25,259 nucleotides of DNA. Source: an uncultured Blautia sp. (GTDB lineage Bacteria > Bacillota > Clostridia > Lachnospirales > Lachnospiraceae). The DNA is taken from the NCBI GenBank assembly GCA_900541985.1, contig UQLX01000034.1:1-25259 (forward strand). The letters run 5' to 3'. Numbering within the stretch: position 1 is the stretch's first letter; every line of letters begins with the position of its first letter. Positions 14,724-24,109 of the stretch are shown piece after piece. Below the pieces are notes generated by a model. That model saw only the letters and a list, made by a program, of their open reading frames with translations, did not search any database and was not told the origin of the DNA. The position numbers and the translations under genes were made by a program.

Positions 14724-15875
14724 ATGAAGATATTTCATTTGTCAGATCTGCATATAGGTCTGAAGTTAATAAACAGGGACCTGAGAGAAGATCAGGAATA
14801 TATTTTTGACCAGATTGCAGACTATGTAAAAAAAGAAAACCCGCAGGTGCTGGTGATTGCCGGGGATATTTACGATAAGGCAGTTCCGTCTGCAGAGGCA
14901 GTGGAAGTATTTGACCATCTGATAGCGGAGCTGACAGAGGCTGCTCCGGATATGACCATTATGATCATCAGCGGAAACCATGACAGTGGTCCCAGGATCA
15001 ATTGCTTCCGCGGTGTACTTTCCCGACAGAATGTGCATATGATCGGACTTCCTCCACGGAAAGAAACAGAAAAAATAGAAAAAGTAATCCTGCAGGATTC
15101 GTATGGTCCGGTGAATTTTTATCTGCTTCCATTTGTGAAGCCCTCTATGGTGAAGGAAATCACAGGGACAGATGAAAATGGAAATAATCTTTCTTATAAC
15201 GAAACCCTTCACCGACTGATCGAGAGGGAAGAAATCGATCAGGAGCAGAGAAATATCCTGGTAAGTCATCAGTTTTATCTTCCTGTTGGAAAAACAGCAG
15301 AAGATGTGGAAAGAATGGATTCAGAGATCCGTACGGTGGGGAATATCGATGAGATTTCTGCGGATATCCTGGAAAGATTTGATTATGCAGCGTTGGGACA
15401 TATCCATAAACCAATGAAAGTGGGGAAAGAGATTTTCCGGTATTGTGGAACACCTTTGGCATGTTCAGTAAGCGAGGCAGAGCAGCAGAAAGGAATACTT
15501 ATGGTGGATATTTCCGAAAAGGAGAAGCAGCCTGATATCACTGTTCTTCCTCTGAATCCTCTGCGTCAGGTGCGGGTGATCAGAGGAAAGCTGGAAGAGG
15601 TTCTGAAGCAGGGGTGTGAGGATTATGTAACGGTAATTCTTACGGATAAGGTGGATCTGAATGTGATCGATATGCAGGAACGACTGAGGCTTGCTTTTCC
15701 AAAGATTCTGGAAATCCGAAGAGAAGGAACGAGAAATTCTGCCACGCAGATGCGTGTGACAGAGCAGAAAATCCTGGATCCTTTTGAACTGTGCTGTGCA
15801 TTTTTACAGGATACAGATGAGGCAGAAAAAGAACTTCTTAAAGATGTGATCCATACGGTTCAGGAGGTGAAGTAG
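14724..15875 (+). CDS. sbcD: Exonuclease SbcCD, nuclease subunit D
   Basis: Mre11-type metallophosphoesterase, 383 residues. It is the nuclease half of the SbcCD complex, which opens DNA hairpins and blocked ends at replication forks. Metal-site motifs: LSDLHIG (Asp8, His10), GDIYD (Asp48), GNHD (Asn85-His86-Asp87), VSHQF, and GHIHKP. These match the five-motif phosphodiesterase pattern. The C-terminal cap domain follows from about 290. ATG follows CAGGAGG. Only one base separates its TAG from the sbcC ATG, so the two are transcribed and probably translated together. Confidence 0.95.
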   Translation: MKIFHLSDLHIGLKLINRDLREDQEYIFDQIADYVKKENPQVLVIAGDIYDKAVPSAEAVEVFDHLIAELTEAAPDMTIMIISGNHDSGPRINCFRGVLSRQNVHMIGLPPRKETEKIEKVILQDSYGPVNFYLLPFVKPSMVKEITGTDENGNNLSYNETLHRLIEREEIDQEQRNILVSHQFYLPVGKTAEDVERMDSEIRTVGNIDEISADILERFDYAALGHIHKPMKVGKEIFRYCGTPLACSVSEAEQQKGILMVDISEKEKQPDITVLPLNPLRQVRVIRGKLEEVLKQGCEDYVTVILTDKVDLNVIDMQERLRLAFPKILEIRREGTRNSATQMRVTEQKILDPFELCCAFLQDTDEAEKELLKDVIHTVQEVK

Positions 15876-15876
15876 A

Positions 15877-18800
15877 ATGCGTCCCTTAAAGTTAAAAATG
15901 CAGGCGTTTGGCTCTTATGGAAGAGAGACGGTCATAGATTTTAAAAAGCCGGAACAGAACCTGTTCCTTATCACAGGAGATACGGGTGCGGGAAAAACGA
16001 CAGTTTTTGATGCTATTGTATTTGCCCTGTATGGAGAAGCCAGTTCTTCATTAAATAAAAAAGAAGGTGTGGTGCTTCAGAGCCAGTACGCAGAATTGAA
16101 TCTTGAGCCGTACGTGGAGCTGGAATTTATGGAAGGGGAGGATCAATATACCGTCCGGCGTGTTCCAAGACATTTAAAGACCATTACAAGAGGTGCGGCC
16201 AAAGGGACAGGAACCCGAGAAATCACCGGATCTGTTGCTCTTTTTATGCCGGATGGAACAGAATATCCCCCTAAAGAAGTTAATGCAAAACTTCAGGAAA
16301 TCACAGGCCTTACCAAAAGCCAGTTCATGCAGGTGGCTATGATTGCTCAGGGAGAATTTATGGAACTTCTGAGAGCGAAATCTGATGATAAAAAGAAAAT
16401 TTTCCGGAAATTATTTAATACGGAAATGTATGAACAGATTGCCAATGAGCTGGGAAACAGAAAAAGGGCTCGGGAAAAAGATATCGCAATCATCAAAACA
16501 CAATGTCAGAGTGAAGTGGCGAGGCTGAAGTTTTTTTCTCCGAAAGAAGAAAATGAAAGTATATTCGGCTGTACAGAACATCTGAAAGAACTGAAAAACA
16601 GGATTGCAGACGGTGAGATCACAGTGATGGAGGAGCTTCTGGAAGCGTTAGAAATATACCAGGCGTGTCTGAAAAAAGAACAGAAAAAGGCAGAAAAAAA
16701 CAGTGAAAAGGCAGCAGAACAGAGAGATCAAAGAAGGGATGAATATACAGAAGCCCAGCAGCTGACCCGATTATTTCAGCAGCTGAAAGAAGCGGAAAAA
16801 CAGCTTGAAGAATACAGACAAATGTCTGATTCTATGGCAAAAAGGGAAGTTCTTGCCGGAAAAATCGCAGACGCTTATGAGCTAAAACAGGTTTATGAAT
16901 ACTTTAAAGCCGCAGTCAGTGAGGTGGAGAGAAAACAGTCAGAGCTGAAAAAACAAAAGGAAATCCTTCCGAAACAGATTAAAAAAGAACAGGTGACTTT
17001 GGCGGAGGAAACCAGTATGCAGAAGGAGCTGGACGGAGCCCGGGAAGAATTCAGCAGAGTTTCTGAAAAGGCAGAAAAGGCCCTGCAGCTGTTTCAGCAG
17101 ATCGATCAGGCGCAAAAAAAAGTTTCGGAAGGTGAACAGAAGCTTCAAACAGCACAGGCACAGGAACAGACCTGCAAACAGGTTTCTGAAGAGCTGGAAA
17201 AAACAGAGAGCAGCCTTCGGGAGCAGGCGGAGCAGCTTGCTGATGCAGGAGAAAAGCTGGCAGTCTGTAATGGACAGATGACAGAGATCAAGGGAATGAA
17301 AGAAGCTCTGAAAGCGCTTGCGACTATTTATGGGGAAATAAAGCAGTATGGGGAAAGGGAAAATAATCTGAAGCAGAAATACAGAACTGTCAGGGGAAAT
17401 TACGAAAAAAAGCAGGAAGAATATCAGCGCCTGCGGCGTGAATTTCTGGATGGACAGGCGGGATTTCTGGCTGCGGAGCTCATACCGGGAAGTCCCTGTC
17501 CGGTGTGCGGCTCTACAGAGCATCCCAATCCCTGTAAAGTAAAAAAAGAGCATCAGGAGCTTTCACAGGAAATCATTGACGATCTTGAAAAACAGACCGA
17601 TATGCTTCGCAGAGAGCAGGAAACACTGGCGACAGAAGCACAGTCAAACAGAAATTTAAGAGAAACAAGAGAAAAGGATTTTCAGGAAGATTTTGAAGGC
17701 CTTCAACAGAAAATGAGAAAGAATATTCCGGAACTTCCGGAAAAATTTTCCCCTGGGGAAGCACAGGAACTGCTGCGGAGCTGGATGCAGAAGGTTCAGG
17801 AAAATGGGCGGAAATATGAGCGCGAAGTGGCGCATCTGAAAAAAAACCAGAAAGAGATGAAAGAAATTCAGGAGCAGAAGATAACTTCCAGAAAACGGAC
17901 AGAGGATGCCGAAAAGCTTGTGCGAGAAGCGCAGGCAGCTTATGAAGGGGCAAAAGCAGAGCTTGCAAGTTATGCAGTAACTTCTGATTTCCAATCCCGG
18001 GAAGAAGCGGTAAAAGCAAGAGAAATGGCTTTCCGGAAGAAAGTACAGTGGAAAAGCCGTTATGAGGAAGCGAAAGAAGGAAGAGAAAAAGCGGTAAGAG
18101 AACGGGTTCATTCCGAGACGCTGATCCGGAAGCTTGAAACAGAGCTTCCGCGTTATGAAACAGAAGCTGCAGTCCGCAAAAAAGCCTGTGAATCTGTGGC
18201 AGAGGAAAAAAAGCTTACAGAAATACAATGGAAAAAGCTTACAGAAGAATACAGCAGGGAAGCAGCGGAAAGCTTCCGAAAAGAAGTTCAGGACTTCCGC
18301 GAAAAACAGACAGCGGCAGAAAGCCGTGCAGAATCCATGCAGTCAGCGATTGGCAAAAGAACAGAGCCTGCACTGGAAGAGATTCAGAGACAAATGGAAC
18401 TGGAAGAAACAGGATTAAGAGAAGCGGAGGCTGTAAGGGATCAGATCCGCTCGGTATATAAGGACAATCAGGAGGTTTATGATACTCTTGCACCAAAGCT
18501 TCAGGAACGGCAGAAGCTGGTGGAGGAACATGCAAAGCTGGACCATCTTTACCGTCTTGTTTCCGGGAATGTCAGCGGTTCCAGAATGGATCTGGAAACC
18601 TACGTTCAGAGATATTACCTGGAAAAAATTCTTTATGCGGCTAACAGGCGTTTTCAGGATATGTCTGCCGGTCAGTTTGAACTTCGGATGTACGATCTGG
18701 AAAAGGCAGGAGAAGGAAAAAACAGGGGACTGGATCTCATGGTCTACTCTGCAGTTACCGGAAAGGAACGGGAGGTACGAACGCTTTCCGGAGGAGAATC

Positions 18801-19077
18801 GTTTATGGCGGCGCTGGCTCTTGCACTGGGAATGGCAGATCAGATCCAGGAAAGCTCTGCGGCTGTAAATCTGGATATGATGTTCATTGACGAGGGATTT
18901 GGTTCACTGGATGAACATTCCAGAAATCAGGCTGTAAAGGTTCTTTTAGAAATGGCAGAGGGTTCAAAACTGATCGGAATCATCTCCCATGTGACAGAGT
19001 TAAAGCAGGAGATTGAAGATCAGCTGATAGTGACAAAGGATGAGACTGGCAGTCATGTAAGATGGCAGATCAGTTAA
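15877..19077 (+). CDS. sbcC: Exonuclease SbcCD, ATPase subunit C
   Basis: Rad50-type SMC-like ATPase of 1066 residues, a normal length. Walker A is GDTGAGKTT (34-42). The Q-loop region is MIAQGEFMELLRA. Two long coiled-coil arms flank the zinc-hook CPVC (Cys541, Cys544). The ABC signature is LSGGE (970-974). Walker B is MMFIDEGFGSLDEHS with Asp1005 and Glu1006. Together with SbcD it forms the ATP-driven hairpin nuclease. Codon third positions are visibly richer in G/C than in the gal region. Long antisense ORFs within it are by-products of the Glu/Lys-rich coiled coil. Confidence 0.95.
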   Translation: MRPLKLKMQAFGSYGRETVIDFKKPEQNLFLITGDTGAGKTTVFDAIVFALYGEASSSLNKKEGVVLQSQYAELNLEPYVELEFMEGEDQYTVRRVPRHLKTITRGAAKGTGTREITGSVALFMPDGTEYPPKEVNAKLQEITGLTKSQFMQVAMIAQGEFMELLRAKSDDKKKIFRKLFNTEMYEQIANELGNRKRAREKDIAIIKTQCQSEVARLKFFSPKEENESIFGCTEHLKELKNRIADGEITVMEELLEALEIYQACLKKEQKKAEKNSEKAAEQRDQRRDEYTEAQQLTRLFQQLKEAEKQLEEYRQMSDSMAKREVLAGKIADAYELKQVYEYFKAAVSEVERKQSELKKQKEILPKQIKKEQVTLAEETSMQKELDGAREEFSRVSEKAEKALQLFQQIDQAQKKVSEGEQKLQTAQAQEQTCKQVSEELEKTESSLREQAEQLADAGEKLAVCNGQMTEIKGMKEALKALATIYGEIKQYGERENNLKQKYRTVRGNYEKKQEEYQRLRREFLDGQAGFLAAELIPGSPCPVCGSTEHPNPCKVKKEHQELSQEIIDDLEKQTDMLRREQETLATEAQSNRNLRETREKDFQEDFEGLQQKMRKNIPELPEKFSPGEAQELLRSWMQKVQENGRKYEREVAHLKKNQKEMKEIQEQKITSRKRTEDAEKLVREAQAAYEGAKAELASYAVTSDFQSREEAVKAREMAFRKKVQWKSRYEEAKEGREKAVRERVHSETLIRKLETELPRYETEAAVRKKACESVAEEKKLTEIQWKKLTEEYSREAAESFRKEVQDFREKQTAAESRAESMQSAIGKRTEPALEEIQRQMELEETGLREAEAVRDQIRSVYKDNQEVYDTLAPKLQERQKLVEEHAKLDHLYRLVSGNVSGSRMDLETYVQRYYLEKILYAANRRFQDMSAGQFELRMYDLEKAGEGKNRGLDLMVYSAVTGKEREVRTLSGGESFMAALALALGMADQIQESSAAVNLDMMFIDEGFGSLDEHSRNQAVKVLLEMAEGSKLIGIISHVTELKQEIEDQLIVTKDETGSHVRWQIS

Positions 19078-19116
19078 AAAACAGACGGTCGGGAATCCGG
19101 CAGAAAGGAATGTATA

Positions 19117-20052
19117 TTGATATCAAAAACAATGCGCGCGATTTTACATGCATTATCCTACAGTAATGTGGAAGTGGATGCTGCCAGAAAGCTGGCAGAT
19201 CTGAAAAAGCTCGATGCAATGCGGATCTTTTTGAAAAAACTGGATACAAAGGTATATAACGGAGACCATGAGGTTCCGGTGCGTCTTTATTTTCCAGATG
19301 AGGAAGCTATGAAAACAGAGATGTCTCAGGGATTGTTGTATCCTATTCTTCTGTTTTTTCACGGCGGAGGCTGGGTGACAGACAGTGTGGAAAACTATGA
19401 CCGGGTGTGCTCCCGGATGGCGCAGGACACCGGGCATATTGTGATTTCCGTAGAATATCGTCTTGCTCCGGAGCACCGTTTCCCTACAGGACTGGAGGAC
19501 TGCTATGCAGCAGCCAGAACGCTTTATATGGATCTTTTGAGAGAAGATCAGGACAAGATTACGATTATGGGCGACAGCGCCGGCGGAAATCTGGCTGCGG
19601 CAGTATGCCTGCTTGCCAGAGCCAGAGGAGAGTTTATGCCAAAAAGACAGATCCTGATCTATCCGGCTCTGGGAAACTGCTATACAGAGGAATCCCCTTA
19701 TAAATCTGTCCATGAAAATGGAACCGACTATCTTCTGACTTCAGAGAGAATGGAAAATTATCTGCTTCTTTACGAAAACAGCAAAGAAGACCGGCAGAAT
19801 CCGTATTTTTCTCCTCTGATGGAGAAGGATCTGTCCAATATGCCGGACACCCTGATTCTGACTGCGGAATTTGATCCTTTGCGGGATGAGGGAGAAGAGT
19901 ATGGAAAGCGACTGGAAGAAGCAGGAAATTATGTGGAGGTTCACAGGATTCCCAATGCTCTTCATGGATATTTTGCTCTGGGAATCCGGTTTTTTCATGT
20001 GCAGGAAAGCTTCCGCCATATGAACACGTTTCTGGAAAAAAGAAAAAGCTGA
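19117..20052 (+). CDS. Alpha/beta hydrolase, hormone-sensitive-lipase type
   Basis: 311 residues. Oxyanion-hole motif HGGGW (82-86), nucleophile elbow GDSAGG (Ser154), DPLRDEG (Asp253) and ALHGYF (His283) make a complete catalytic triad of the HSL/bHSL esterase family. No signal peptide, so it is probably cytoplasmic and acts on short acyl or acetyl esters. The TTG at 19117 is favoured because AAAGGAA lies 7 nt upstream; the in-frame ATG at 19132 is possible but its spacing is 21 nt. It starts 39 bp after sbcC and precedes the acyltransferase-like gene by 65 bp. The enzyme could remove acyl groups that the neighbour adds; this is inference. Confidence 0.88.
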   Translation: MISKTMRAILHALSYSNVEVDAARKLADLKKLDAMRIFLKKLDTKVYNGDHEVPVRLYFPDEEAMKTEMSQGLLYPILLFFHGGGWVTDSVENYDRVCSRMAQDTGHIVISVEYRLAPEHRFPTGLEDCYAAARTLYMDLLREDQDKITIMGDSAGGNLAAAVCLLARARGEFMPKRQILIYPALGNCYTEESPYKSVHENGTDYLLTSERMENYLLLYENSKEDRQNPYFSPLMEKDLSNMPDTLILTAEFDPLRDEGEEYGKRLEEAGNYVEVHRIPNALHGYFALGIRFFHVQESFRHMNTFLEKRKS

Positions 20053-20117
20053 TTCTTGCCTGATTTCAGAGTCTGTGATATATTTGAAACATCAAATGTG
20101 GATAAGGCGGGCAGATC

Positions 20118-21929
20118 GTGAAATCAGGATATTCAAAATGGAGAAAGCTGGATAATGCAGCGCTGGCATTTCCGCCGGCAACAGACAAAAACGATACCAG
20201 AGTCTTTCGGATGTATTGTGAACTGACGGAAGAAATAAGCCCCCGGATCCTCCAGGACGCACTTGACAGGACAATGGAAAAATATCCATTGTTCCAGGTG
20301 GTTCTGAGGAAGGGGCTTTTTTGGTTTTATCTGGAGAGAAGAGACATCCGGGCTGTGGCAAAAGAGGAAAAAAAGCCTCCCTGCAGCAGACTGTATATCC
20401 CGGATAAAAAGTCACTTCTCTTTGAGGTTTCCTACTATGAAAACCGCATTAATTTTGAAGTTTATCATGCACTTACAGATGGTACAGGGGCAAGGAATTT
20501 TTTGCAGGAGCTGGTACAGAATTATCTGCTTCTCCGGCATCCGGAGGCAGAACTTCCCCATATAAAAACAGAGGAAAAAGCCACTTTCCGGGATCACGAG
20601 GAGGATAGTTTTTCTCAGTATTATTCCTCGGAAACCCCTAAAAATAAAGACAAAAATCCGCGGGCAGTACCCCTGAGAGGTGCTATGCTCAGTCATGAGG
20701 AAATGGAGATCCTGGAGATATCCATACCTGTAAAAGAGATTCTGGCAAAAGCCCGGCAATACGGAGCATCACTTACAGCGTATCTGTCAGCTGTATTTAT
20801 CTGTTCCATCCATGAGGAGATCCCGAAAAGCCGGCAGAAACGGCCGGTGACCCTGATGGTTCCTGTAAATCTGAGGAATTTTTTTCCGTCAGAGTCCATG
20901 GCAAATTTTTTTGGCTGGATCGAGGTAGGATATACGTTTACAGATACCACCACCTTCCGGGATGTGCTGGAAGGTGTAAAAAAACAGTTTGAAGAAGAGC
21001 TGGTAAAAGAAAAGATCGCCATGCATATGAACGGTTATGTGCGTCTGGAAAAGAATCCTCTGATCCGTGCGGTTCCTCTTGAAGTCAAGAAATATTTTCT
21101 GATGGTGGGTGCAGCCTGGGGAAGCCGGAGGATTACGACAGTATATTCCAATATTGGCGTGGTCCGGTTCCCGAAAGAATATGAACCTTATATCAGAAGG
21201 TTTGGATTTTTTACCTGTACGGAAGCTTTACAGCTCTGTTCCTGTTCCTATGGAGACGAGCTTCTTCTGGGATTTACTTCAAAGATTCCAGGAGAGAGTA
21301 TTCAGAGAAATTTCCTCAGATACCTGAGAGAAGATGAAATATCGTTTACAGAAGAACGAAATGATTTTCCGGGATGCCAGGAGGAACAGAAGCAGGAAGG
21401 AAGAAAGGCTTATCAGATTTTTTCTTTTCTCTGTCTGGCAGTAGCAGTGATCTGCGGAATGGTCAATTACATGATCTGGGATACGCTGAACTGGTTCTGG
21501 TTTGCGGCGGCGGGAAGCTTCTGCGCCTGGCTTGTTGTTTCTGTGGGATATACCAAACGGAGAAATATTCTGAAGAATGAAATGTGGCAGCTGATCCTGA
21601 TTACGGTGATTGCTGTTTTGTGGGATAATTTTACAGGATGGCGAGGCTGGTCGATTGATTTCGTGCTTCCATTTGGGGCTATGGCAGTACTGGGTTCCAT
21701 GCCGGTGATTGCCAAGGTGAACCATCTGGAAAAAGAAGAATATCTGTTTTATCTGATCCAGGCGGGTATCGCAGGATGCATTCCCATGATTCTGGTATGG
21801 ATCGGGCTGATCCGCTTCCCGTATCCTTCGGTAATCTGTTCAGGAATCAGTTTTCTGGTTCTGGCAGGCCTGTTTATTTTCCAGAAAAAGAGTACAGTCA
21901 GGGAATTTCATAAGAAACTGAGAATGTAA
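20118..21929 (+). CDS. Condensation-like acyltransferase fused to a multi-span membrane domain
   Basis: 603 residues. Residues 1 to about 410 look like a chloramphenicol-acetyltransferase/condensation-fold protein of the alcohol-acetyltransferase type: LQDALDRTMEKYPLFQVVLR near 45-63, then the active-site-like HALTDG (His117, Asp121-Gly122), corresponding to HHxxxDG with only the second His kept. PVNLRNFFPSESMANFFGWIEVGY sits mid-protein. From about 435 to 595 there are about six hydrophobic spans with WDTLNWFW and WDNFTGWRGWSIDFVLPF, resembling the domain annotated DUF6320 in Clostridia. It may acylate a membrane-associated lipid or alcohol. GTG at 20118 has AAGGCGGG 6-7 nt upstream. Substrate unknown. 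The pairing with the upstream hydrolase is one I recall from other Lachnospiraceae. Confidence 0.65.
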   Translation: MKSGYSKWRKLDNAALAFPPATDKNDTRVFRMYCELTEEISPRILQDALDRTMEKYPLFQVVLRKGLFWFYLERRDIRAVAKEEKKPPCSRLYIPDKKSLLFEVSYYENRINFEVYHALTDGTGARNFLQELVQNYLLLRHPEAELPHIKTEEKATFRDHEEDSFSQYYSSETPKNKDKNPRAVPLRGAMLSHEEMEILEISIPVKEILAKARQYGASLTAYLSAVFICSIHEEIPKSRQKRPVTLMVPVNLRNFFPSESMANFFGWIEVGYTFTDTTTFRDVLEGVKKQFEEELVKEKIAMHMNGYVRLEKNPLIRAVPLEVKKYFLMVGAAWGSRRITTVYSNIGVVRFPKEYEPYIRRFGFFTCTEALQLCSCSYGDELLLGFTSKIPGESIQRNFLRYLREDEISFTEERNDFPGCQEEQKQEGRKAYQIFSFLCLAVAVICGMVNYMIWDTLNWFWFAAAGSFCAWLVVSVGYTKRRNILKNEMWQLILITVIAVLWDNFTGWRGWSIDFVLPFGAMAVLGSMPVIAKVNHLEKEEYLFYLIQAGIAGCIPMILVWIGLIRFPYPSVICSGISFLVLAGLFIFQKKSTVREFHKKLRM

Positions 21930-21940
21930 AAATATTATAA

Positions 21941-22009
21941 AAAGGCTGCTGTAAGAGCTGTATCAGATGGGAGAAAATTTCCTCTGGTAAGGGATTACAG
22001 CAGTCTTTT
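21941..22009 (+). terminator. Long-stem terminator after the acyltransferase gene
   Basis: AAGGCTGCTGTAA (ending 21954) pairs with TTACAGCAGTCTT (from 21995). The 14-bp stem includes one G-U pair and closes a 40-nt loop, followed by TTTTGTTT. It lies 12 bp after the stop codon and closes the sbcDC-hydrolase-acyltransferase group. Confidence 0.65.
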
Positions 22010-22020
22010 GTTTCTTGAAA

Positions 22021-22084
22021 TTTTGTCGTTTAGTACATGATTTTTGTCTCTTGTGTATACTGTATTTACAATTTCAGGTATAAT
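22021..22084 (+). promoter_or_regulatory. Candidate LytTR operator and promoter
   Basis: TTTTGTC occurs at 22021-22027 and 22042-22048, 21 bp apart, which is two helical turns. LytTR proteins such as AgrA bind direct repeats with this spacing. Downstream lies a perfect TATAAT (22079-22084) whose -35 position (22056-22061, TATACT) is poor, as expected for an activated promoter. The second repeat ends 8 bp before that -35. Confidence 0.55.
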
Positions 22085-22119
22085 GATTATAGTAAAAACA
22101 ACAGGAGAGAGTGGCTGAA

Positions 22120-22833
22120 ATGTACAGAATTGCAGTTTGTGATGATGAAAAAAATGTCCGGGATGAAATCAGAAATCTTATTCTGGAATGGAATTCAGAA
22201 GTAGAGTTAAAGGTGTTTTCTTCTGGAGAGGATTTGCTGGAAAATTATCTGCCTTATGACGCGGTTTTTCTTGATATCGATATGCAGGGAATGAATGGCA
22301 TTGAGACAGGCAAGGCGCTTCGTATCATAGACCGGGAGGTAAAAATTGTGTATGTGACGGCTTACAGGGATTATGTGACAGGAGCTTTTGGAGTTCATGC
22401 ATTTCAGTATCTTCTGAAGCCTGTAAACAGACGGGAGATCATAAATATTCTGGAAGAGATATTCCGATATATGGAAATCTCGGACAAAAAGATCATCCTT
22501 GATTTTCACACGGTGGATGGAATTGTCTGTCTTCCTGTGGAGTCCATTTATTTTTTTGAGTATGAGAACAGAAAGATACGGATTGTGACAGATAAAGAAG
22601 AATATTATATGGTAGAACGAATTGGGAGTGTGGCAAAACGGATGGAGAACTTCGGGTTTTCCATGCCCCATCAGAGTTTTTCCGTGAATATGCTCCATGT
22701 GAAAAATGTAAAAGGGCAGCACATTTATCTGGACAATGGAATGGAAATACCTCTTTCCCAGAAAAAACAGAAAATATGGAAACAGGAGCTGACGGCCTGG
22801 CTGTCGGCGCGCCTGGAATACCGGAGAGGATGA
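22120..22833 (+). CDS. LytTR-family response regulator (AgrA/LytR type)
   Basis: 237 residues. Receiver domain 1-120: acidic pocket CDDE (Asp8, Asp9), phospho-acceptor Asp52 in FLDIDMQGMNG, YVTAYRDY Thr, and LLKPV Lys near 100. A LytTR DNA-binding domain spans about 140-235 (FFEYENRKIRIVTDKEEYYMVERIGSVAKRM...HQSFSVNMLHVKNV). ATG at 22120 has AGGAGAG about 11 nt upstream; a GTG at 22111 would sit 2 nt from it. It overlaps or abuts the kinase gene. It probably activates its own operon through the direct repeat upstream. Confidence 0.9.
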   Translation: MYRIAVCDDEKNVRDEIRNLILEWNSEVELKVFSSGEDLLENYLPYDAVFLDIDMQGMNGIETGKALRIIDREVKIVYVTAYRDYVTGAFGVHAFQYLLKPVNRREIINILEEIFRYMEISDKKIILDFHTVDGIVCLPVESIYFFEYENRKIRIVTDKEEYYMVERIGSVAKRMENFGFSMPHQSFSVNMLHVKNVKGQHIYLDNGMEIPLSQKKQKIWKQELTAWLSARLEYRRG

Positions 22834-22838
22834 GCGAA

Positions 22839-24098
22839 ATGGATTATGTATTATATTACTTTTTTCAGATCATTGAACTGATTATCCATACAGGAAGCTT
22901 CATCTGGTTTCTGTATTCCATGCCAAGAGAGACAGAGTCGAAACCATGGGTAAGATACTGTGCCTGGGGAATCTTTATGGTACTTACTTTTTTGCTCCCG
23001 GCATTATGGTGGAATGACATCATTACAATGTCCGTGCTTACAGTATATTACATTGCCGTCTGCTGGCTTTTTTATCACAGAAGCAGAACCTGGATCCTGT
23101 ATTCTCTGATTTATGGAATGGCAAATTACGGAGCTCAGGTAATCGGTATCTACTTTACCGTATATATCAGTAAAAAATTTGGTTTTTATCAGGAGATGCT
23201 CTCTTATTATACGCTTGTACTGGCAAAAATGATATGTCTGTTTTCCGTGACTTATCTTATGAGGCGGATTGTTCGGAAACGTATGGTAAAAGATCAGACG
23301 GAACTGCATATCAGAGGAATGATTCTGGTGCCTTTGTTTAGCATGATTCTTGTATATTTGTACTGTGTTTCCGGGGAAAGTTTTTTTCTGGAGCATGGAT
23401 TTTGGGGAGTTATTCTCTGCATGATCCTCTTGCTGGCTATCAATATTTACTGTCTTTATGTGTGGTATGATCTGGCAGAAAACAGAGAACTGAAGCACAA
23501 GGTAGAATTGATGAAACAGCAGAATGAACTGATACATCAGTATTATGCGGATATGGAAAATAATTATAACCGATCCAGAAGAATCATTCATGATATCAGG
23601 AATCATCTGAATATGCTGGAGCAGTCAGTAAAGACGGATAATACTGATTATTTTGAAGATGTTCATGGAATGCTGAATTCTCTTGGGTTGAAATTTTATT
23701 CAGACAACAGAATGCTGAACATGATCCTGAATGACAAATTGAAAAAGCTGGAACCGGGACAGACAGAATGTAATATGGGCGGTGTCATCCTGGATTTTCT
23801 GACGGACATGGATGTGACAACAATTTTTGCAAATCTTCTGGATAATGCTATAGAGGCAGGCGAAAATAAAAAGAATTTCTGGATAAAAATAAGAGGAGAA
23901 CAGATACAGGATTTTACAATAGTAAAAATATGGAATCCATCTTCAGAGATGTATGCCCCGGGGCATTCCGGCAAGCAGGGGCATGAAGGAATTGGCCTGG
24001 AAAATGTGCGCCATACAGTAGAAAAATATCACGGTGCACTGAATATAGAAACAAAGGACGGGATTTTTTCCGTAACAGTAGTATTTCCGGGAGAATAA
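22839..24098 (+). CDS. GHKL sensor histidine kinase (AgrC/ComD-like)
   Basis: 419 residues. The N-terminal ~200 residues have about six membrane spans with short loops, the usual peptide-sensor layout. A cytoplasmic linker follows, with the phospho-acceptor in IHDIRNHLNML (His251). The HATPase domain shows NLLDNAIEAGE (N box) and EGIGLENVRHTVEKYHG (G box), and lacks the classic two-helix HisKA, typical of the HPK10/GHKL class. ATG at 22839 has GGAGAGGA 8 nt upstream; ATG at 22830 overlaps the regulator stop (ATGA) and is also possible. It would phosphorylate the adjacent LytTR regulator. The signal is unknown and no peptide precursor gene is seen nearby. Confidence 0.88.
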   Translation: MDYVLYYFFQIIELIIHTGSFIWFLYSMPRETESKPWVRYCAWGIFMVLTFLLPALWWNDIITMSVLTVYYIAVCWLFYHRSRTWILYSLIYGMANYGAQVIGIYFTVYISKKFGFYQEMLSYYTLVLAKMICLFSVTYLMRRIVRKRMVKDQTELHIRGMILVPLFSMILVYLYCVSGESFFLEHGFWGVILCMILLLAINIYCLYVWYDLAENRELKHKVELMKQQNELIHQYYADMENNYNRSRRIIHDIRNHLNMLEQSVKTDNTDYFEDVHGMLNSLGLKFYSDNRMLNMILNDKLKKLEPGQTECNMGGVILDFLTDMDVTTIFANLLDNAIEAGENKKNFWIKIRGEQIQDFTIVKIWNPSSEMYAPGHSGKQGHEGIGLENVRHTVEKYHGALNIETKDGIFSVTVVFPGE

Positions 24099-24109
24099 GG
24101 AGGAGAATT

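Noticed and set aside
16939..18535. Several long minus-strand ORFs (up to about 200 codons) within sbcC
   Set aside because: They are Phe/Leu-rich complements of Glu/Lys-rich coiled-coil codons. They overlap each other and lack ribosome sites.
14724..19077. sbcD-sbcC as part of a novel phage-defence island
   Set aside because: Gene lengths, motifs and one-base spacing are those of the ordinary housekeeping SbcCD pair, and no defence partner genes adjoin it.
22776..22838. ATG at 22776 as sensor kinase start
   Set aside because: It would overlap the regulator by 58 bases and add residues that are just the regulator's C-terminus in another frame. ATG 22839 (or 22830) has the ribosome site.
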